DNA of 64,000 nucleotides from Hydrogenophaga crocea (GCF_011388215.1 NZ_CP049989.1:2790001-2854000), one strand, 5' to 3'; shown: positions 1 through 8,742, numbered from the stretch's first letter. Numbers and translations are program-made. Notes: a model not told the origin generated them from the sequence alone.

Positions 1-1
1 G

Positions 2-316
2 CTGGAGACGCGCTTTCAGGCGCTGCTCGCGGCCAAGGCGCGCGCGGTGCGCGGCATGCTCGGCGGGCTGGGGCGCGCGGGCGCGGTGCAGCTGGACAGC
101 CGCGAGGTGGAGCCGACGGCGGACAGCATGGTGGTGCTGCTGACCTACTGGCTCAGCTACGAGTACGTGCGCGACCCGCGGCGGGCGCTCGAGCCCGAGC
201 AGGCGCAGAGCGCGCTGATGCGGGGGGCGCAGCATGTGCTGCACCAGTTGGCGCCTTACCTGGAGCCGGCGCAGCGGCAGCACCTGATGGGGCTGTCTTC
301 GGCGTATCAGCGCTGA
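2..316 (+). CDS. TetR/AcrR-family regulator, C-terminal part (partial)
   Basis: An open frame enters from the left edge and stops at 316; about 104 residues are visible. They form the helical ligand-binding and dimerisation half of a TetR-type repressor: an amphipathic stretch, a segment reading VVLLTYWLSYEYVRDPR, and the closing YLEPAQRQHLMGL typical of this group in Comamonadaceae. The DNA-binding helix-turn-helix lies outside the window, so the family call rests on the C-terminal pattern alone. Target and ligand cannot be inferred. Confidence 0.6.
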   Translation: METRFQALLAAKARAVRGMLGGLGRAGAVQLDSREVEPTADSMVVLLTYWLSYEYVRDPRRALEPEQAQSALMRGAQHVLHQLAPYLEPAQRQHLMGLSSAYQR

Positions 317-343
317 GTTTTTCTGTCCGCCTGGGTTGGCGGT

Positions 344-578
344 GTCAGGGGCGGGCCCTTCCGTGCCCTGGCTTCGATGCGGCGCCCCTCGCTGCGCGAG
401 GGGTCCCCTGCGGTGCTCGCGCAGGCGGCCCACGGCGGAACTCACTGCGCGGGCTTCGCCCGCTCCGTTCAAACAGCCGCCGTGAGTCAGTCAACGAAGC
501 GCGCTGCGCGCGCGGCCCCCTGCCCTGCGCTCCTCGGCACCGCATAGGCGCCAGGGCACGGAAGGCCCCACCCCTGAC
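344..578 (+). repeat. Structured repeat, copy A (self-complementary arms, nested hairpins)
   Basis: Outer arms 344-372 and 550-578 are reverse complements over 29 bp with 2 mismatches. The 177-bp core (373-549) holds further hairpins: 385-391 with 397-403, 431-438 with 477-484 (enclosing 449-454 with 458-463), and 499-504 with 508-513. The whole can fold as a cloverleaf. The core matches copy B in inverted orientation with about 13 differences and no gap. With its flanks it fills the 351-bp gene-free gap 317-667; nothing else is visible there. Confidence 0.85.
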
Positions 579-667
579 GGCAGACGGGTGGGTGTGAGAA
601 AGGTTTAGAGGGTATGCCCAGAGGGGCTACGAGTTGGAGCAGAAAACACGTCCTATCTTGAAGAATT

Positions 668-1543
668 TCAAGGCTTTTGGTGAGCACGATCTTCGGCAGA
701 TCGCCGAGCATTCGGGTGAAATAGCGTGGCTGCCAATGCCACGTCGAGCGCGTTTGTCCGGCGATCAGTAGAGATGTGCTTCAGCAAGCCGTACCGTTCA
801 ACAAGAGTTTTCATATTGGCGCCCCGAGGGTGTGCGCAGTTCAACATCAACAGCAGAAGCTCATCGCGATTCATCGCAGATCTCGCAATATTTGCATAGC
901 GAACCTTGTCAGACTCGCTCAGAGCACTCTTATCGATGAGGTTGAAGAGGTGGTAGGTGGTTCGGTAGAAAGGTCCAAGGACATGTTCGTTTGTGATGTA
1001 CATCTCGTCGAAATTCCTGGAGACCCATGCATAGTCCTCATCGGAAAGCACAGCGTCCTCGTGCACCGCGCCTGTTTCGGTGTCCTGCCCTGACTTCACT
1101 TGCTCCCGCAACCAATACGCAAGGGTCGCAGGATCCCCTGCATTTGGACCTGGAAAGGCAGAACCTATCACCCCGCGGAGTTCAAGTCTGAGCGCCGCAT
1201 ACATCTGATCGTGACGCTCAAGTAGCTTGAAGAACAGTGGCTCGAATGACGCCAAAGTTTGCGCTTGCAGCGTGACTTCGAGGGTGTGCTGAGCATGCTG
1301 ATTAGTCCGAAACTGAAAAAACGCCGCGACCAGAACACCAGCGAATGCGAACGCGGCAAATAAGGCGTTAACGCCCCCGAAGAGATCGCCTGTTTGGCCT
1401 AAAGTGGCCAACTCCAACTTGTTCGGCAGATTCGAAGCTACCCATTGCACTCCCCAGAAGCCCCAGGCGATCCAAAGTGCAGGGGGGACCGCGAAAGCCG
1501 CGATAGCCGCGAAGACCAAGCGCTTTGACACCGGCTTGTTCAT
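668..1543 (-). CDS. Putative phage abortive infection protein (PutAbiC type)
   Basis: 291 residues. Two N-terminal membrane segments (about 9-35 and 57-77) are followed by a soluble helical domain. The pattern fits the putative phage abortive-infection (PutAbiC) family: GQTGDLFGGVNALF directly before the second membrane helix, then SFEPLFFKLLERHDQM, then FYRTTYHLFNLID and YANIARSAMNRDELLLLMLNC, ending near VERYGLLKHI. The ATG at 1543 has a GGGAGA-like ribosome site close by. Membrane-anchored Abi proteins of this sort are thought to sense infection and halt growth; that role is family knowledge, not shown here. Base composition is clearly lower in GC than the neighbours, and the gene lies alone between inverted repeats, which suggests acquisition. 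Confidence 0.75.
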   Translation of the reverse strand: MNKPVSKRLVFAAIAAFAVPPALWIAWGFWGVQWVASNLPNKLELATLGQTGDLFGGVNALFAAFAFAGVLVAAFFQFRTNQHAQHTLEVTLQAQTLASFEPLFFKLLERHDQMYAALRLELRGVIGSAFPGPNAGDPATLAYWLREQVKSGQDTETGAVHEDAVLSDEDYAWVSRNFDEMYITNEHVLGPFYRTTYHLFNLIDKSALSESDKVRYANIARSAMNRDELLLLMLNCAHPRGANMKTLVERYGLLKHISTDRRTNALDVALAATLFHPNARRSAEDRAHQKP

Positions 1544-1623
1544 TTCTCCCTACTAGCCCGCGAAAGCAGGCATCCGCTTGATTCGCAAGGGCTGCCATCC
1601 TAAACCGCTCCCTGCCCACACCG

Positions 1624-1862
1624 CCGAGGGCTTGGGTGCCCGGTGTGCGGTGGCGCCTGTGCGGCGCCGAGGAGCGCAGGGCGGGCGGCCGCGCGCGCAG
1701 CGCGCTTCGTTGACTAACTCACGGCGGCTGTTTGAACGGAGCGGGCGCAGCCCGCGCAGTGAGTTCCGCCGTGGGTCGTCCGCCCGAGCACCACAGGGAA
1801 CCCCTCGCGCAGCGAGGGGCGCCGCACCGAAGCCACCGCGCACCGGGCATCCAAGCCCTCGG
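1624..1862 (-). repeat. Structured repeat, copy B (inverted relative to copy A)
   Basis: Outer arms 1624-1654 and 1832-1862 are reverse complements over 31 bp with 2 mismatches, both readable as G-U pairs. The arm sequence is unrelated to that of copy A, yet the 177-bp core (1655-1831) is about 93% identical to copy A in reverse orientation, with all nested hairpins kept. It occupies most of the gap 1544-1891, upstream of the PutAbiC gene. Nothing else is recognised in that gap. Confidence 0.85.
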
Positions 1863-1891
1863 CCCGCCAGCGGCAGCAGCAGCACAGCAAG

Positions 1892-2989
1892 TCAGGCCGT
1901 CAACCCATCCACCGCCTGGAACAGCGCCTGCCGCGCCTGGCTGATGATCTGCCCGCGCCAGGTGTCGGTGTCGGTGTAGAACGCGTTGAGCACGCGCTGC
2001 TTGATTTGCGCCTGCAGTTCGGCCGGCGCGTCGGGGTGCTGGTGCAGCCAGTGGTCGCCGCGCAGCGAACCGATCACCTCGGGCACCGGCACTGTGCCGT
2101 ACTCCAGCGCAATGCCGGTGTATTCGGCCTGCGGGCACTCTTCGTACACCGACGCCCACATCAGCCCCGTGAGCTGCGCCGAGGTCGACGAACCGTCGTA
2201 GATGCTGGTGACCGGCGTGGCGCCGTTGCCGCCCCACCAGGCGCGTGCGCGGGCCAGCGCGGCGGGCTCGTCGCGGCAGGCGCAGATGCGCTCGCCCACA
2301 CCATTGGGGCCCAGGCCGGTGTGCAGGTCGATCCAGGCGATGCGCTTGGCGGCCTGCGCGTGCTCGCGCAGGATGCGGCGCACCGTGCCGTTGTTCCAGG
2401 TGGGCGCGGTGCCGCCAAAGAACAGGCCGTCGGCGAACGCGTGCTGGCCCATGGTCACCGCGGCCTGGAAAGCCAGCATGCCGTGCGCGCCGATCCACGC
2501 GCCCACGGCCGCGTCGTTCTCGGGCGTGGGCGGCCAGGTGTCGGGCAGCAGCAGCGGGTGCAGCGAGGCATAGGCCTCGTTCACCGGCAGCGGCTTGGAG
2601 AAGTCCTGGAAGTTGCGGTTGAGGTCGACGTTCTCGTGCGTCACGCGGCGCAGCCACGAAAAGCCGTGCGGGTTGAGCGCGTGCACGTAGAGCACGGCCA
2701 CACCCGCGTCGCGGGCCTTGGCCTGCCACTCGGCGTCGTGCGCGGCGAACACCTGCACGCCCGAGCCGCAGAAGCCTTCCACGCCGTGGCAGGCGCTGCT
2801 CACGATCAGCAGGTGCCGCGCGTCGGGCGAGCCGGCCAGCGCCACGTCGGTGGCCAGGGTTTCGCCGTCGCGGCCCTTGAGCGGGTGCTCGTGGCTGCGG
2901 ATGGCCATGCCCGCGGCCGCGGCGGCCTCGAGGAACTTGCGGCGGGCTTGGGCGTAGCTGGTGGAGAAGGCGTCGTTGATGCCGATCAC
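1892..2989 (-). CDS. DUF2817 (M14-like zinc carboxypeptidase/deacylase) protein
   Basis: 365 residues from a GTG start. The GTG overlaps the TGA of the upstream amidohydrolase gene as GTGA, so translation is probably coupled. The fold is M14-like: HGVEG gives the zinc ligands H68 and E71, ENVDLNRNF follows near 120, WIDLHTGLG gives H223, and IALEYGT gives the probable catalytic E296. No signal peptide is seen, so the protein is probably cytoplasmic. Family members are zinc hydrolases acting on peptides or acylated small molecules; the substrate is unknown. The operon with an M20 amidohydrolase and an amino-acid binding protein suggests breakdown of an imported N-acyl amino acid or peptide. 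Confidence 0.8.
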   Translation of the reverse strand: MIGINDAFSTSYAQARRKFLEAAAAAGMAIRSHEHPLKGRDGETLATDVALAGSPDARHLLIVSSACHGVEGFCGSGVQVFAAHDAEWQAKARDAGVAVLYVHALNPHGFSWLRRVTHENVDLNRNFQDFSKPLPVNEAYASLHPLLLPDTWPPTPENDAAVGAWIGAHGMLAFQAAVTMGQHAFADGLFFGGTAPTWNNGTVRRILREHAQAAKRIAWIDLHTGLGPNGVGERICACRDEPAALARARAWWGGNGATPVTSIYDGSSTSAQLTGLMWASVYEECPQAEYTGIALEYGTVPVPEVIGSLRGDHWLHQHPDAPAELQAQIKQRVLNAFYTDTDTWRGQIISQARQALFQAVDGLTA

Positions 2990-4206
2990 GCGGCACCCCC
3001 GGCACGGCGCGGACGGGCCAGCCACTGCTCGGTGAGCTGCACCCAGAAGGTGGCGCCGAGCGGGATCAGGTCGTCGTTGAAGTCGTAGCTGGGGTTGTGC
3101 AGCATGCAGGGGCCGTCGCCGTGGCCGCTGTCGCGGTGCGTGCCGTCGCCGTTGGCGATGAACAGGTAGCAACCAGGCCGGGCCTGCAGCATGTAGGCGA
3201 AGTCTTCGGCGCCCATGGTGGGCTCCTGCTCCACCACGCGCTCGGCGCCCACGATGCCCGCGAGCACTTCGCGCGCGAACGCGGTTTCCTCGGGGTGGTT
3301 CACGGTGGGCGGGTAGTTGCGGTTGAACTGGAACTCCACCGTGGTGCCGTAGGCGGCGGCGGTGTGCTCGGCGATCTCGCGCATGCGGCGCTCGATCAGG
3401 TCGAGCACCTCGTAGGTGAAGGTGCGCACCGTGCCGCGCAGCTCGGCGTGGTCGGGCACCACGTTGTTCGCTTCGCCGGTGTGGATCATGGTCACCGAGA
3501 TCACGCCCGCGTCCACCGGCTTCTTGTTGCGCGTGATGATGGTCTGGAAGCCCATCACCATCTGGCAGGCAACGGGCACCGGGTCGATGCCGTTGTGCGG
3601 CAGCGCGGCGTGCGCGCCCTTGCCGCGGATGGTGATGGTGAAGTCGTTGCTCGACGCCATCACCGGGCCGCTGCTGACCGCGAAGCTGCCCGCGGGCAGG
3701 CCGGGCCAGTTGTGCATGCCGAACACGGCCTCGACCGGGAATTCGGTGAACAGGCCGTCCTTGATCATTTCGCGCGCGCCGCCGCCGCCCTCTTCCGCGG
3801 GCTGGAAGATCAGGTAGACGGTGCCGTCGAAGTTGCGGTGCTTCGCAAAATGCTGCGCCGCAGCGAGCAGCATCGCGGTGTGGCCGTCGTGGCCGCAGGC
3901 GTGCATCTTGCCGGCGTGCTTGCTCGCGTGCGCGAAGTGGTTGTGCTCCTGCATGGGCAGGGCGTCCATGTCGGCGCGCAGGCCGATGGCGCGGCCGCAG
4001 GCGCCGCCGTCGCGGCCGTGCACGATGCCGACCACACCGGTGGTGCCCATGCCGCGGCGCACGGGAATGCCCCATTCGGTGAGCTTGGCGGCCACCACGT
4101 CGGCGGTGCGGACCTCTTCGAAGCAGAGTTCGGGGTGGGCGTGGATGTCGCGCCGCACGGCCGCGATCTCCGCGGCCTGCGTGACGATGGAATCGATCAG
4201 TTTCAT
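2986..4206 (-). CDS. M20 family amidohydrolase (hippurate / N-acyl amino acid hydrolase type)
   Basis: 406 residues. Start ATG 4206 is chosen because GGAGACC lies just upstream; an in-frame ATG at 4242 lacks this. Metal-site motifs are clear: DMDALPM near 79-85, ACGHDGHTAM with C104 and H106, and PAEEGGGGA with the catalytic glutamate. The central lid/dimerisation domain is present. The length is normal for the HipO/AmhX group. It would remove acyl groups from N-acyl amino acids in the cytoplasm. Its stop overlaps the DUF2817 start. The LivJ-type gene lies upstream on the same strand, which fits an uptake-and-cleavage operon. Confidence 0.88.
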   Translation of the reverse strand: MKLIDSIVTQAAEIAAVRRDIHAHPELCFEEVRTADVVAAKLTEWGIPVRRGMGTTGVVGIVHGRDGGACGRAIGLRADMDALPMQEHNHFAHASKHAGKMHACGHDGHTAMLLAAAQHFAKHRNFDGTVYLIFQPAEEGGGGAREMIKDGLFTEFPVEAVFGMHNWPGLPAGSFAVSSGPVMASSNDFTITIRGKGAHAALPHNGIDPVPVACQMVMGFQTIITRNKKPVDAGVISVTMIHTGEANNVVPDHAELRGTVRTFTYEVLDLIERRMREIAEHTAAAYGTTVEFQFNRNYPPTVNHPEETAFAREVLAGIVGAERVVEQEPTMGAEDFAYMLQARPGCYLFIANGDGTHRDSGHGDGPCMLHNPSYDFNDDLIPLGATFWVQLTEQWLARPRRAGGAA

Positions 4207-4292
4207 GTCCGGTCTCCGAAACCGGGCATGGTATCGGTTCACGGCTTTATCACCAGCCCCCGAGGCGACTGGCCCGGCGGCCCGTGCGGGTT

Positions 4293-5444
4293 TCAGCGGC
4301 GGATGCGGCCGTCCTCGGTGAGCAGGGTCATCTCGACGAACTTCGAACCCGTGTGCTTGTTCGGCCCGAAGTCGAGCGGAAAGCCGCCCAGGTCGAGGTT
4401 GCGCATGCCCTGCAGCGCGTTGATGAAGCCCTCGCGCGAGACGCCGCGGCCCGCGCGGTTGAGCGCCTCCACGAAGACCTTGGCGGCCACGAAGCCCTCG
4501 ATGCCCGAGTAATTGGGCGCGCGGCCCTGCTTGGCGCGCACCGCGGCCAGGTACTCGCCCGAGATCGGCGACACCGGTGCGTAGGGGAACGGCATCACCT
4601 GGCTCACGGCCACGCCACGCGCGTCCTTGCCGAGCTCATCGAGCAGGGCCTGAGTGCCCACGAAGGACACGTTGTAGAGGTTGCCCGCGAAGCCCGCCTT
4701 GCGCGACTCGCGGATGAAGGCGGCGCACGATTTGTAGGCGCTGATCTGCACGATGGCCTCGGGCCGGCCGGCCATGATGGCCTTGACCGATTCGCTCACG
4801 TCCACCGTGTTGCGCTCCACCGTGCCGGTGGAGGCAGGCTCCATGTTCTGGGCCTTGAGCGCGCGCGTCACGCCTTCGAGACCGGCCTTGCCGTAGGCAT
4901 CGTTCTGGTAGAAGACCGAGATGCGCTTGATGCCCACCGCGGTGAGCTGGCGCACGATGGCCGCGGTCTCGTCGAAGTACGAGGCCCGCACGTGGATGGC
5001 GTAGCGATTGAAGGGCTCGCGCAGCGCCTCGGCGCCGGTGAACGGCGCGAAAAACGGCACCTTGGCCTCGGTGGCCAAGGGCAAGGCCACCACGCTGGTG
5101 GGCGTGCCGATGTAGCCGAACAGGGCGAACACGCCCTCGCCGATGAACTGTTTGGTGTTGGCCGCGCACTTCTCGGGCTCGTAGCCGTCGTCGAGCCGCT
5201 TGAGCTCGATGCGCCGGCCATGCACGCCGCCCTTGTTGTTGACCTGCTCGAAGAACAGCTGCGCGCCCAGGTGGAACTGCAGGCCGAGCTGCTCGGCCGC
5301 GCCGCTGAACGGGGCCGACTGGCCCAGCACCACGGTGGTGTCGCTCAGCCCCCCGGACTGCGCGTCCGCGCGGCCGGACAACAGGGCCAGGCCGGGCAAG
5401 GTGGCGGCGCCGGCAGCGGCGCGCAGAAGGTGACGGCGTCTCAT
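4293..5444 (-). CDS. Branched-chain amino-acid ABC transporter substrate-binding protein
   Basis: 383 residues from ATG 5444, which has AGGAG eight bases upstream; a GTG at 5453 is less well placed. It begins MRRRHLLRAAAG, an arginine-rich signal with a hydrophobic core ending near ADAQ, so export to the periplasm is expected. The mature part follows the LivJ/Peripla_BP_6 pattern: TVVLGQSAPFSG at the N-terminus, FEQVNNKGGVHGR, LFGYIGTPTS and VFYQNDAYGK. No permease or ATPase is adjacent, so it must borrow a Liv system elsewhere. Gene order places it first in the run with the two hydrolases. Confidence 0.85.
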   Translation of the reverse strand: MRRRHLLRAAAGAATLPGLALLSGRADAQSGGLSDTTVVLGQSAPFSGAAEQLGLQFHLGAQLFFEQVNNKGGVHGRRIELKRLDDGYEPEKCAANTKQFIGEGVFALFGYIGTPTSVVALPLATEAKVPFFAPFTGAEALREPFNRYAIHVRASYFDETAAIVRQLTAVGIKRISVFYQNDAYGKAGLEGVTRALKAQNMEPASTGTVERNTVDVSESVKAIMAGRPEAIVQISAYKSCAAFIRESRKAGFAGNLYNVSFVGTQALLDELGKDARGVAVSQVMPFPYAPVSPISGEYLAAVRAKQGRAPNYSGIEGFVAAKVFVEALNRAGRGVSREGFINALQGMRNLDLGGFPLDFGPNKHTGSKFVEMTLLTEDGRIRR

Positions 5445-5477
5445 GGGGGGCACTCCTCTTCCCTGGTTCGTAAGGCA

Positions 5478-5494
5478 ATACCCGTTAAGGGTAT
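5478..5494. promoter_or_regulatory. Perfect inverted repeat ATACCC-N5-GGGTAT, candidate operator
   Basis: Arms 5478-5483 and 5489-5494 are exact reverse complements around GTTAA. It lies 34 bp upstream of the LivJ-type start and 100 bp before the divergent oxidoreductase gene, in an AT-richer patch. No regulator can be named from sequence. Confidence 0.45.
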
Positions 5495-5593
5495 AAAAGC
5501 CGGTTCATATGTGGCCCTGCCCATCCGCCGGACGGCGGCCTGCGCGCGGCAGGCGCGCCTGTCTATGATCCCCACGCCATCCGCCGAGCCGAC

Positions 5594-7648
5594 ATGACCG
5601 CCGACGCCCTCTCCCCCGTGCGCGGGGCCTGCCCGCACGACTGCCCCGACACCTGCGCCCTGCTGACCACCGTGGAGAACGGCCGCGCGGTGCGCGTGCA
5701 GGGCAACCCCGACCACCGCCACACCGACGGCGTGCTCTGCACCAAGGTCTCGCGCTATGCCGAACGCACCCACCACCCCGAGCGGCTGCTGCAGCCGCTG
5801 CGCCGCGTGGGCCCCAAAGGCAGCGGCCGCTTCGAGCCGGTGTCGTGGGACGAAGCGCTCGACGACATCGCCGCGCGCCTGAAGGCCATTGCCGCGCGCG
5901 ATCCGCAGGCCATCCTGCCCTACAGCTACGCGGGCACCATGGGCCTGGTGCAGGGCGAGGGCATGGCCGCGCGCTTCTGGCACCGGCTCGGCGCCTCGCT
6001 GCTCGACCGCACCATCTGCGCGTCGGCCGGCGGCGAGGGCCTCACGCAGACCCTGGGCGGCAAGGTGGGCATGAAGGTCGAGCACTTCGCCGAGGCCCAA
6101 CTGATCCTGATCTGGGGCAGCAACAGCATCGGCAGCAACCTGCACTTCTGGAAGCTCGCGCAACTGGCCAAGCGCAACGGCGCGCGGCTGGTCTGCATCG
6201 ACCCGCGGCGCACGGAAACGGCCGACAAGTGCCACGAGCACATCGCCCTCAAGCCCGGCACCGACGCGGCGCTCGCCCTCTCGCTCATGCACGAGCTGAT
6301 CGTGCACGACTGGCTCGACCACGATTACATTGCGCGCCACACGCTGGGCTGGGAAGCCCTGCGCGAGCGCGCCCTGAAATGGCCGCCCGAGCGCGCCGCC
6401 GAGGTCTGCGGCGTGCCGGTTCAACAGATCCGCGAGCTCGCTCGAGCGTACGGCACCACCAAGCCCGCCGCGATCCGCCTCAACTACGGCATGCAGCGCG
6501 TGCGCGGCGGCGGCAACGCGGCGCGCGCGGTGGCCTGCCTGCCCGCGCTGGTGGGCGCCTGGCGGCACCGCGCGGGCGGTCTGCTGCTGTCGGCATCGGG
6601 CATGTTCCCGGTGCGCCGCGAGGCCCTGCTGCGGCCCGACCTGCTGGCGGGCCGCACGCCGCGCACGATCAACATGAGCACCATCGGCGACGACCTGCTG
6701 CGCGAGGCCTCGCCCGGCTTCGGCCCGAAGATCGAGGCCGTGGTGGTCTACAACAGCAACCCGGTGGCGGTGGCGCCCGAGTCGGGCAAGGTGGTGCGCG
6801 GCTTCGCGCGCGAAGACCTGTTCACCGTGGTGCTCGAGCACTTCCAGACCGACACCGCCGATCTGGCCGACTACATCCTGCCGGCCACCACGCAGCACGA
6901 GCACTGGGACATCCACACCAGCTACGGCCACACCGACGTGCTGCTCAACCGCCCGGCCATCGCGCCCCAGGGTCAGGCCCGCACCAACACCGACGTGTTC
7001 CGCGCACTGGCCGCGCGCATGGGCTTCACCGAGCCCTGCTTCGCCGAGGACGATCTCACGCTGTGCCGCACCGCCTTCGGCGACGGCATCGACTTCCAGC
7101 GGCTGCTCGACACCGGCTGGGTCACGCTGCCCGTGCCCGAGGCGCCCTTCGCCGAGGGCGGTTTTCCCACGCCCTCGGGCCGCTGCGAATTCCACAGCGC
7201 GCGCCTGGCCGCCCAGGGCCTGGACCCGCTGCCCGACCACCTGCCCAACGCGGAGCCTGGCGGCACGCACCCCGACTACCCGCTCGCGATGATCTCGCCG
7301 CCCGCGCGCAACTTCCTCAACAGCAGCTTCGTGAACGTGCAGAGCCTGCGCGACATCGAGGGCCAGCCGCTGCTCGAGATCCACGCCGACGACGCCGCCC
7401 CGCGCGGCATTGCCGACGGCCAGATGGTGCGCGTCTTCAACGAGCGCGGCGAGTACCGCTGCGTGGCCGAGGTGTCCTCCCGCGCGCGGCCCGGCGTGGT
7501 CAATGGCCTGGGCATCTGGTGGCGCAAGCTCGGCCCCTTCGGCACCAACGTCAACGAGGTCACGAGCCAGCGCCTGACCGACCTCGGCCGCGCACCCACC
7601 TTCTACGACTGCCACGTGCAGGTGGCGCCGCTGGAGGCCGCCGGCTGA
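5594..7648 (+). CDS. Molybdopterin oxidoreductase with N-terminal [4Fe-4S] site
   Basis: 684 residues. The N-terminus carries CPHDCPDTC and a fourth cysteine in GVLCTK (C13, C17, C21, C49), the Fe-S motif of the DMSO-reductase superfamily. Molybdopterin-binding segments follow, such as LIWGSNSIGSN and the C-terminal dinucleotide-binding half with PARNFLNSSF. No Tat signal is visible, so it is likely cytoplasmic. The family covers formate dehydrogenase-like and other oxidoreductases; the substrate is not deducible, and no partner subunit is adjacent. Its TGA overlaps the next ATG by one base (TGATG). Confidence 0.85.
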   Translation: MTADALSPVRGACPHDCPDTCALLTTVENGRAVRVQGNPDHRHTDGVLCTKVSRYAERTHHPERLLQPLRRVGPKGSGRFEPVSWDEALDDIAARLKAIAARDPQAILPYSYAGTMGLVQGEGMAARFWHRLGASLLDRTICASAGGEGLTQTLGGKVGMKVEHFAEAQLILIWGSNSIGSNLHFWKLAQLAKRNGARLVCIDPRRTETADKCHEHIALKPGTDAALALSLMHELIVHDWLDHDYIARHTLGWEALRERALKWPPERAAEVCGVPVQQIRELARAYGTTKPAAIRLNYGMQRVRGGGNAARAVACLPALVGAWRHRAGGLLLSASGMFPVRREALLRPDLLAGRTPRTINMSTIGDDLLREASPGFGPKIEAVVVYNSNPVAVAPESGKVVRGFAREDLFTVVLEHFQTDTADLADYILPATTQHEHWDIHTSYGHTDVLLNRPAIAPQGQARTNTDVFRALAARMGFTEPCFAEDDLTLCRTAFGDGIDFQRLLDTGWVTLPVPEAPFAEGGFPTPSGRCEFHSARLAAQGLDPLPDHLPNAEPGGTHPDYPLAMISPPARNFLNSSFVNVQSLRDIEGQPLLEIHADDAAPRGIADGQMVRVFNERGEYRCVAEVSSRARPGVVNGLGIWWRKLGPFGTNVNEVTSQRLTDLGRAPTFYDCHVQVAPLEAAG

Positions 7649-8724
7649 TGCCGCGCCGCGCCGCGGCCCTGCTGCTCGCGCTGCTGCTCGCGGCCCTGGC
7701 CAGCGGCTGCGCCCGCACCCAGGGGCCGGGCTACTACTGGCAATCGTTCACCGGCCACGCCGACCTGATGTGGCGCGCGCGGCCGATCGAAGACTGGCTC
7801 GCGGACCCCGCCACGCCCGAGCCGCTGCGCCAGCGGCTCGCGCTCGCGCGGCAGATGCGCGCCTTCGCGGTGCAAACGCTGGCGCTGCCCGACAACGCCA
7901 GCTACCACCGCTACGCCGACCTCGGCCGCCGCGCCGCGGTCTACAACGTGGTGGCCGCGCCCGAACTCTCGCTCACGCTGCAGACCTGGTGCTTTCCGGT
8001 GGCCGGCTGCGTGGGCTACCGCGGCTACTACCGTGAAGCCGACGCCCGGGCCTTCGCCGACAGCCTGGGCCCCGGGCTGGACGTGGCCGTGTACCCGGTG
8101 CCCGCCTATTCCACGCTGGGCTGGATGAACTGGGCCGGTGGCGACCCGCTGCTCAACACCTTCATCCAGTACCCCGAGGGCGAGCTCGCGCGCCTGGTGT
8201 TCCACGAGCTCGCGCACCAGCTCGTGTACGCGCGCGACGACACCGCCTTTAACGAATCCTTCGCCACCGCGGTGGAGCGCCTGGGCGTGCAACGCTGGCT
8301 GGCGCAGTCGCCGAACCCGGCGGCACGGCTCGAGTACCAGGCCTTCGACCAGCGCCGCGAGGCGTTCCGCCGGCTCACGCGTGGCGTGCGCGAGCGCCTG
8401 CAGGCGGTGTACGCCGATGCCGCGCTCGACGACGCGGCCAAGCGCGCGCGCAAGGCCGCGGTGATGGCCGACTTCCGGCGCGAGTACGAGGCGCTCAAGG
8501 CCTTCTGGGGCGGTTTCGCCGGCTACGACGCCTGGGTGGCGCGCGCCAACAACGCCGCGCTCGGCGCACAAGGCGCCTACGACCGCTTCGTGCCCGCCTT
8601 CGAGGCCCTGTTCGAGCGCGAAGGCCGCGACTTCACCCGCTTCTATGATGCGGTGCGTGCGCTGGCCCGGCTGCCCCAGGCCGAGCGCCACGCCGCCCTG
8701 CAGACCCTGGCCCCGAGCCGCTGA
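7648..8724 (+). CDS. Lipoprotein putative aminopeptidase (PF10023 type)
   Basis: 358 residues. A lipoprotein signal ends at LASGC with the lipid-bearing Cys21. The zinc-peptidase motif HELAH (H186, E187, H190) sits in LVFHELAHQLVY, followed by FNESFATAVE, the usual downstream glutamate region. This matches the family annotated as putative aminopeptidases in betaproteobacteria. It is expected to be membrane-anchored facing the periplasm. It starts inside the stop of the molybdopterin gene, so the two are translationally coupled, though no functional link is obvious. Confidence 0.82.
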   Translation: MPRRAAALLLALLLAALASGCARTQGPGYYWQSFTGHADLMWRARPIEDWLADPATPEPLRQRLALARQMRAFAVQTLALPDNASYHRYADLGRRAAVYNVVAAPELSLTLQTWCFPVAGCVGYRGYYREADARAFADSLGPGLDVAVYPVPAYSTLGWMNWAGGDPLLNTFIQYPEGELARLVFHELAHQLVYARDDTAFNESFATAVERLGVQRWLAQSPNPAARLEYQAFDQRREAFRRLTRGVRERLQAVYADAALDDAAKRARKAAVMADFRREYEALKAFWGGFAGYDAWVARANNAALGAQGAYDRFVPAFEALFEREGRDFTRFYDAVRALARLPQAERHAALQTLAPSR

Positions 8725-8742
8725 CCCGAGGAGACCTCCGCG

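Larger units (their letters stand above)
344..1862. mobile_element. Repeat-bounded accessory cassette carrying a PutAbiC-type gene
   Basis: Two ~235-bp structured repeats in opposite orientation (344-578 and 1624-1862) bracket one minus-strand gene (668-1543). The gene is visibly less GC-rich than everything around it. The unit sits cleanly between the TetR gene end (316) and the DUF2817 gene end (1892). No transposase and no obvious target-site duplication is visible. Mobility is inferred from the inverted repeats, the composition and the defence-type cargo; it is not shown. Confidence 0.5.

Noticed and set aside
345..545. Small Arg/Ser-rich open frames within the repeats
   Set aside because: They read through hairpins and are out of frame between copies; better explained as structured non-coding repeat.
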